From NCBI GenBank assembly GCA_030285985.1, contig CP127384.1, positions 3,026,501 to 3,090,500 of the forward strand: a stretch of 64,000 bases of DNA, read 5' to 3'. The stretch comes from Aquidulcibacter paucihalophilus (GTDB lineage Bacteria > Pseudomonadota > Alphaproteobacteria > Caulobacterales > Caulobacteraceae). Position 1 is the first letter of the stretch. Every line of letters begins with the position of its first letter. The notes under the pieces are model-generated. The model searched no databases. It was not told the DNA's origin and was given only the letters and a program-made list of their open reading frames with translations. The position numbers and the translations under genes are program-made. Positions 61,783 through 64,000 of this stretch are shown here, one piece after another.

Positions 61783-62751
61783 CTATTCGAGAAACGCGTT
61801 CACCTCGGCGGCGAACCGGGCGGGCTGGTCCAGCATGATGAAGTGGGCGCTGTCGTCGATCCGCTTCAGGGTCGCGCCGGGCAGGGTGGCGTAGGAGGCC
61901 TGGTAGATGCCGTCGACCATGTCATTGGTCATCCGCGGGTCGTTGAACCGCACATAGAGCACCGTCGTGGGCACGGCGATCCGGCCCAGCTCGGGGCGCA
62001 GGTCGGTGACGATCAGCTCGCGATAGGCCGAGGACGAGACCTGCTGGTCGCTCTTGCGGCTGTCCTCCAGCGGGCCGGCGCGCAGGGACTCGGTGTTGAT
62101 CATGGCGACGATCTGGGCGTCGGCCTGTTGCTGGTACATCTCACGCGGCGTGGCGGACATGGCCGTGTAGATCTGGTCCGCCATCGGCGCGACGCTTTCG
62201 GCCGTGGCACCGGGCGCGCCGAACATGGCGCCCATGAACGGGATCATGTCGACGACCATCAGCTTGCCGACGCTGTCCGGATGGCGCGCCGCCAGCATCA
62301 TGCCGATCGTCCCGCCCATGGAGTGGCCGACCACGGCGGGCTTGTTGAGGCCCTGTTCGGCGATGTAGCGCGCCAGGTCTTCGGCCACCGGGGCGGCGAC
62401 GGGCCCCGTGGCATTGTCCTCGGCCGCCGCGCCGGCGAAGCCCTGCACATGGAGGCGATGGACGCGGTAGCGGCCCTTCAGTTCTTCGGTCAGCAGGTCG
62501 AAGGCATGGGGCGAGGAGGACAGGCCGGGAATCAGGATGACGTCGCCGACCGGATGCTCGGGTCCGTCGACGCGGACGTGGAACCGGCCCGACTCGAAGG
62601 CGGCATGGGCATGGCCATGACCGGCCTCGGCGGCGGCGGCCGGCTGGCCGTGGGCCTGGCCATGATCGCCGTGCGCCTGGGCAAGGGCGGGCGCGGCGGC
62701 GGCGAACGACAGGGCCCCGGCGAGGGCGGCGAGAGCGGTCATGGTCTTCAT
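61783..62751 (-). CDS. Exported alpha/beta hydrolase with His-rich N-terminus
   Basis: The 322-residue protein has a signal peptide (LAALAGALSFAAAAPALAQ, cut after LAQ), then a His/Gly/Ala-rich stretch (AHGDHGQAHGQPAAAAEAGH, followed by GHAHA; about residues 23-46). The hydrolase domain has ILIPGLSSSPHAF, nucleophile elbow VVGHSMGGTIGM, and likely catalytic Asp and His in FNDPRMTNDMV and DSAHFIMLDQP. The His-rich part could bind metal. Substrate unknown. ATG 62751 or 62742 could start it. Divergent from the Rieske oxygenase. Confidence 0.86.
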   Translation of the reverse strand: MKTMTALAALAGALSFAAAAPALAQAHGDHGQAHGQPAAAAEAGHGHAHAAFESGRFHVRVDGPEHPVGDVILIPGLSSSPHAFDLLTEELKGRYRVHRLHVQGFAGAAAEDNATGPVAAPVAEDLARYIAEQGLNKPAVVGHSMGGTIGMMLAARHPDSVGKLMVVDMIPFMGAMFGAPGATAESVAPMADQIYTAMSATPREMYQQQADAQIVAMINTESLRAGPLEDSRKSDQQVSSSAYRELIVTDLRPELGRIAVPTTVLYVRFNDPRMTNDMVDGIYQASYATLPGATLKRIDDSAHFIMLDQPARFAAEVNAFLE

Positions 62752-62868
62752 GGTCTGTAATCCCGATGCACGGGCTATCCGCCCGCTTCTGTCCCTAGTC
62801 GTCACACAGGGCGGGAATGGATGCAGCCGGTCAAGACTTCACCGCGACAGCCCGCTAAACTGTCACGC

Positions 62869-64000
62869 ATGACACCCGCAGACAGCGCCCCCGTCTCTTC
62901 GAAATCACCCGAGGCCAAGGCCCCGCCGACCGCGTTCGGCAAGGGGTTTGTGCTCGACGCCTGGTATTTTGTCGCCCTGTCGCGCGACGTCGCGCCGGCC
63001 TCGCTCAAGCGTTACGAACTGCTCGGCGAGCCCGTGCTGGTCGGCCGGACACGGGGCCCTCAAGGCGGGGCGGGCCAAGTCTATGCCATGCGCGACATCT
63101 GCCCCCACCGCGCGGCACCCCTCTCGGCCGGTCGTCTGGTCGAGAAGCCCGGCGAGGGCGAGACCATCGAATGCTGCTACCACGGCTGGCGCTTCCGGCC
63201 CGACGGCGTCTGCGCCGCCATCCCGTCGCTGGTCGAGGACCAGCCCTATGAGGCCGACCGCATCCGGGTGCGGTCGTATCCGGTCCGCGAGAGCCAGGGG
63301 ATGGTCTTCGTCTGGATGGCTTCCGACCCGCGCACCGCGCCCGATCCCGACCATGAACCGCCGGTGTTCCCGGGCGTCGTCGGCGGCGGGGCGAAGATGG
63401 TCGAATGGATGGATTTCGACGCCCATGTCGACCACGCCGTCGTCGGTCTGATGGACCCGGCCCACGGTCCCTATGTGCATCAGCAGTGGTGGTGGCGGTC
63501 GGCCAAGTCGATGCACGAAAAGGCCAAGGCCTTCGAGCCGCGCGAGCACGGCTTCGCCATGGTCCGCCACGCCCCCTCGTCGAACAGCCGGGCCTACAGG
63601 ATCCTCGGCGGCGCGCCGGCGACCGAGATCACCTTCCGCCTGCCCGGCTATCGCTGGGAGCATATCCAGGTGGGCGAGAAACAGGTGCTGGCCCTGACCT
63701 GCCTGACCCCCATCACCGAGACGAAGACCCGGATCACCCAGATCTTCTGGTCCGACCACTGGGTGTTCAGCCTCGCCAAGCCCTTCCTGCGCATGGGCGT
63801 CATCGCCTTCCTCAAACAGGACGGCGGCATGGTGAACCTGCAGAACGAGGGCCTGCGCTACGACCCGGCCCTGATCTGGATCGACGACGCCGACAAACAG
63901 GCGAAATGGTATCAGCAGCTCAAACGCGAATGGACCAGGTCCCGCGCCGAAGGTCGCCCGTTCGCCAATCCTGTGAAGGCGGCGACGCTCCGCTGGAAAA
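62869..64000 (+). CDS. Rieske non-heme iron aromatic oxygenase, alpha-subunit type (runs off right edge)
   Basis: The frame is open from ATG 62869 to the window end (377 codons). The Rieske ligands are CPHRAAPL and CCYHGWRF (about residues 84-86 and 110-113). The catalytic mononuclear iron motif is MDPAHGPYVH (D-x2-H-x4-H) near residue 203-212, preceded by MDFDAHVDHAVVG. This is the layout of phenylpropionate/vanillate-type oxygenases. The last visible residues (PVKAATLRWK) look close to a normal C-terminus. Substrate unknown. No reductase or ferredoxin gene lies beside it in the window. Confidence 0.9.
   Translation, partial: MTPADSAPVSSKSPEAKAPPTAFGKGFVLDAWYFVALSRDVAPASLKRYELLGEPVLVGRTRGPQGGAGQVYAMRDICPHRAAPLSAGRLVEKPGEGETIECCYHGWRFRPDGVCAAIPSLVEDQPYEADRIRVRSYPVRESQGMVFVWMASDPRTAPDPDHEPPVFPGVVGGGAKMVEWMDFDAHVDHAVVGLMDPAHGPYVHQQWWWRSAKSMHEKAKAFEPREHGFAMVRHAPSSNSRAYRILGGAPATEITFRLPGYRWEHIQVGEKQVLALTCLTPITETKTRITQIFWSDHWVFSLAKPFLRMGVIAFLKQDGGMVNLQNEGLRYDPALIWIDDADKQAKWYQQLKREWTRSRAEGRPFANPVKAATLRWK

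Overview
The window is a stretch of high-GC alphaproteobacterial chromosome with dense, ordinary gene packing. The cell-cycle regulator gcrA, a PodJ-like polarity protein at the left edge, a complete cpa/tad pilus locus and GANTC (CcrM) sites in front of cell-cycle genes point to Caulobacterales. Brevundimonas is my best guess, but it is an inference from gene content and not the result of a database search. I see no prophage, transposase, CRISPR array or plasmid gene, so the interesting signals are regulatory, structural and organisational.

Layout. 1-7.5 kb: start of a PodJ-like gene, a small membrane protein, a flavin-type stress protein, argF-argD, an exported M28 peptidase, an orphan ABC-2 permease, a heptamer inverted repeat, gcrA and apaG. 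7.5-15.6 kb: long-form dCTP deaminase, two MFS transporters, a cupin protein, dapE, an exported M20 amidohydrolase, several small proteins and an SRPBCC protein. 15.6-27.4 kb: the Flp pilus system. cpaA-cpaB-cpaC-cpaD-cpaE-cpaF-tadB-tadC lies on the minus strand behind three tandem Flp pilin genes, each with its own terminator. Divergently there is a stand-alone CpaC N-domain protein and two TadE-type pseudopilins. 27.4-31.1 kb: pabB, a tyrosine phosphatase and a winged-helix regulator/paired-membrane-protein operon with a 27-bp palindromic operator. 31.1-40.8 kb: a methyltransferase, a Rieske protein, gpsA, tsaD, hemC-hemD, tRNA-Thr(CGT), a LuxR-type HTH gene with a conspicuous out-of-frame coding segment inside it, metK behind a palindromic operator, trmB and small membrane genes.

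40.8-53.5 kb: the translation/RNA operon rimP-nusA-ylxR-infB, then four envelope-type genes, then rbfA-truB-rpsO-pnp. Terminator-like hairpins lie just before rimP and infB, and a long stem-loop lies in the pnp leader. 53.5-64 kb: two exported proteins of unknown function, a RegA/RegB redox two-component pair with a divergent SCO (SenC) gene, an intracellular PHA depolymerase, a YgjP-type metallopeptidase, a PBP1A, an exported alpha/beta hydrolase with a His-rich N-terminus, and a Rieske oxygenase that runs off the right edge.

How the parts work together. The 15.6-27.4 kb block should encode a whole adhesive Flp pilus: pilin, prepilin peptidase, secretin, ATPase, platform proteins and minor pilins. 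PodJ and GcrA would tie polar development to the cell cycle. The 40.8-53.5 kb block couples transcription elongation, initiation, ribosome maturation and RNA decay. The most unusual items are the frame-switching HTH locus (36.3-36.9 kb), the heptamer inverted repeat before gcrA, the pilin/terminator triplication, the auto-operator at 31.05 kb, and the repeated use of CTAG as a shared stop for convergent genes.
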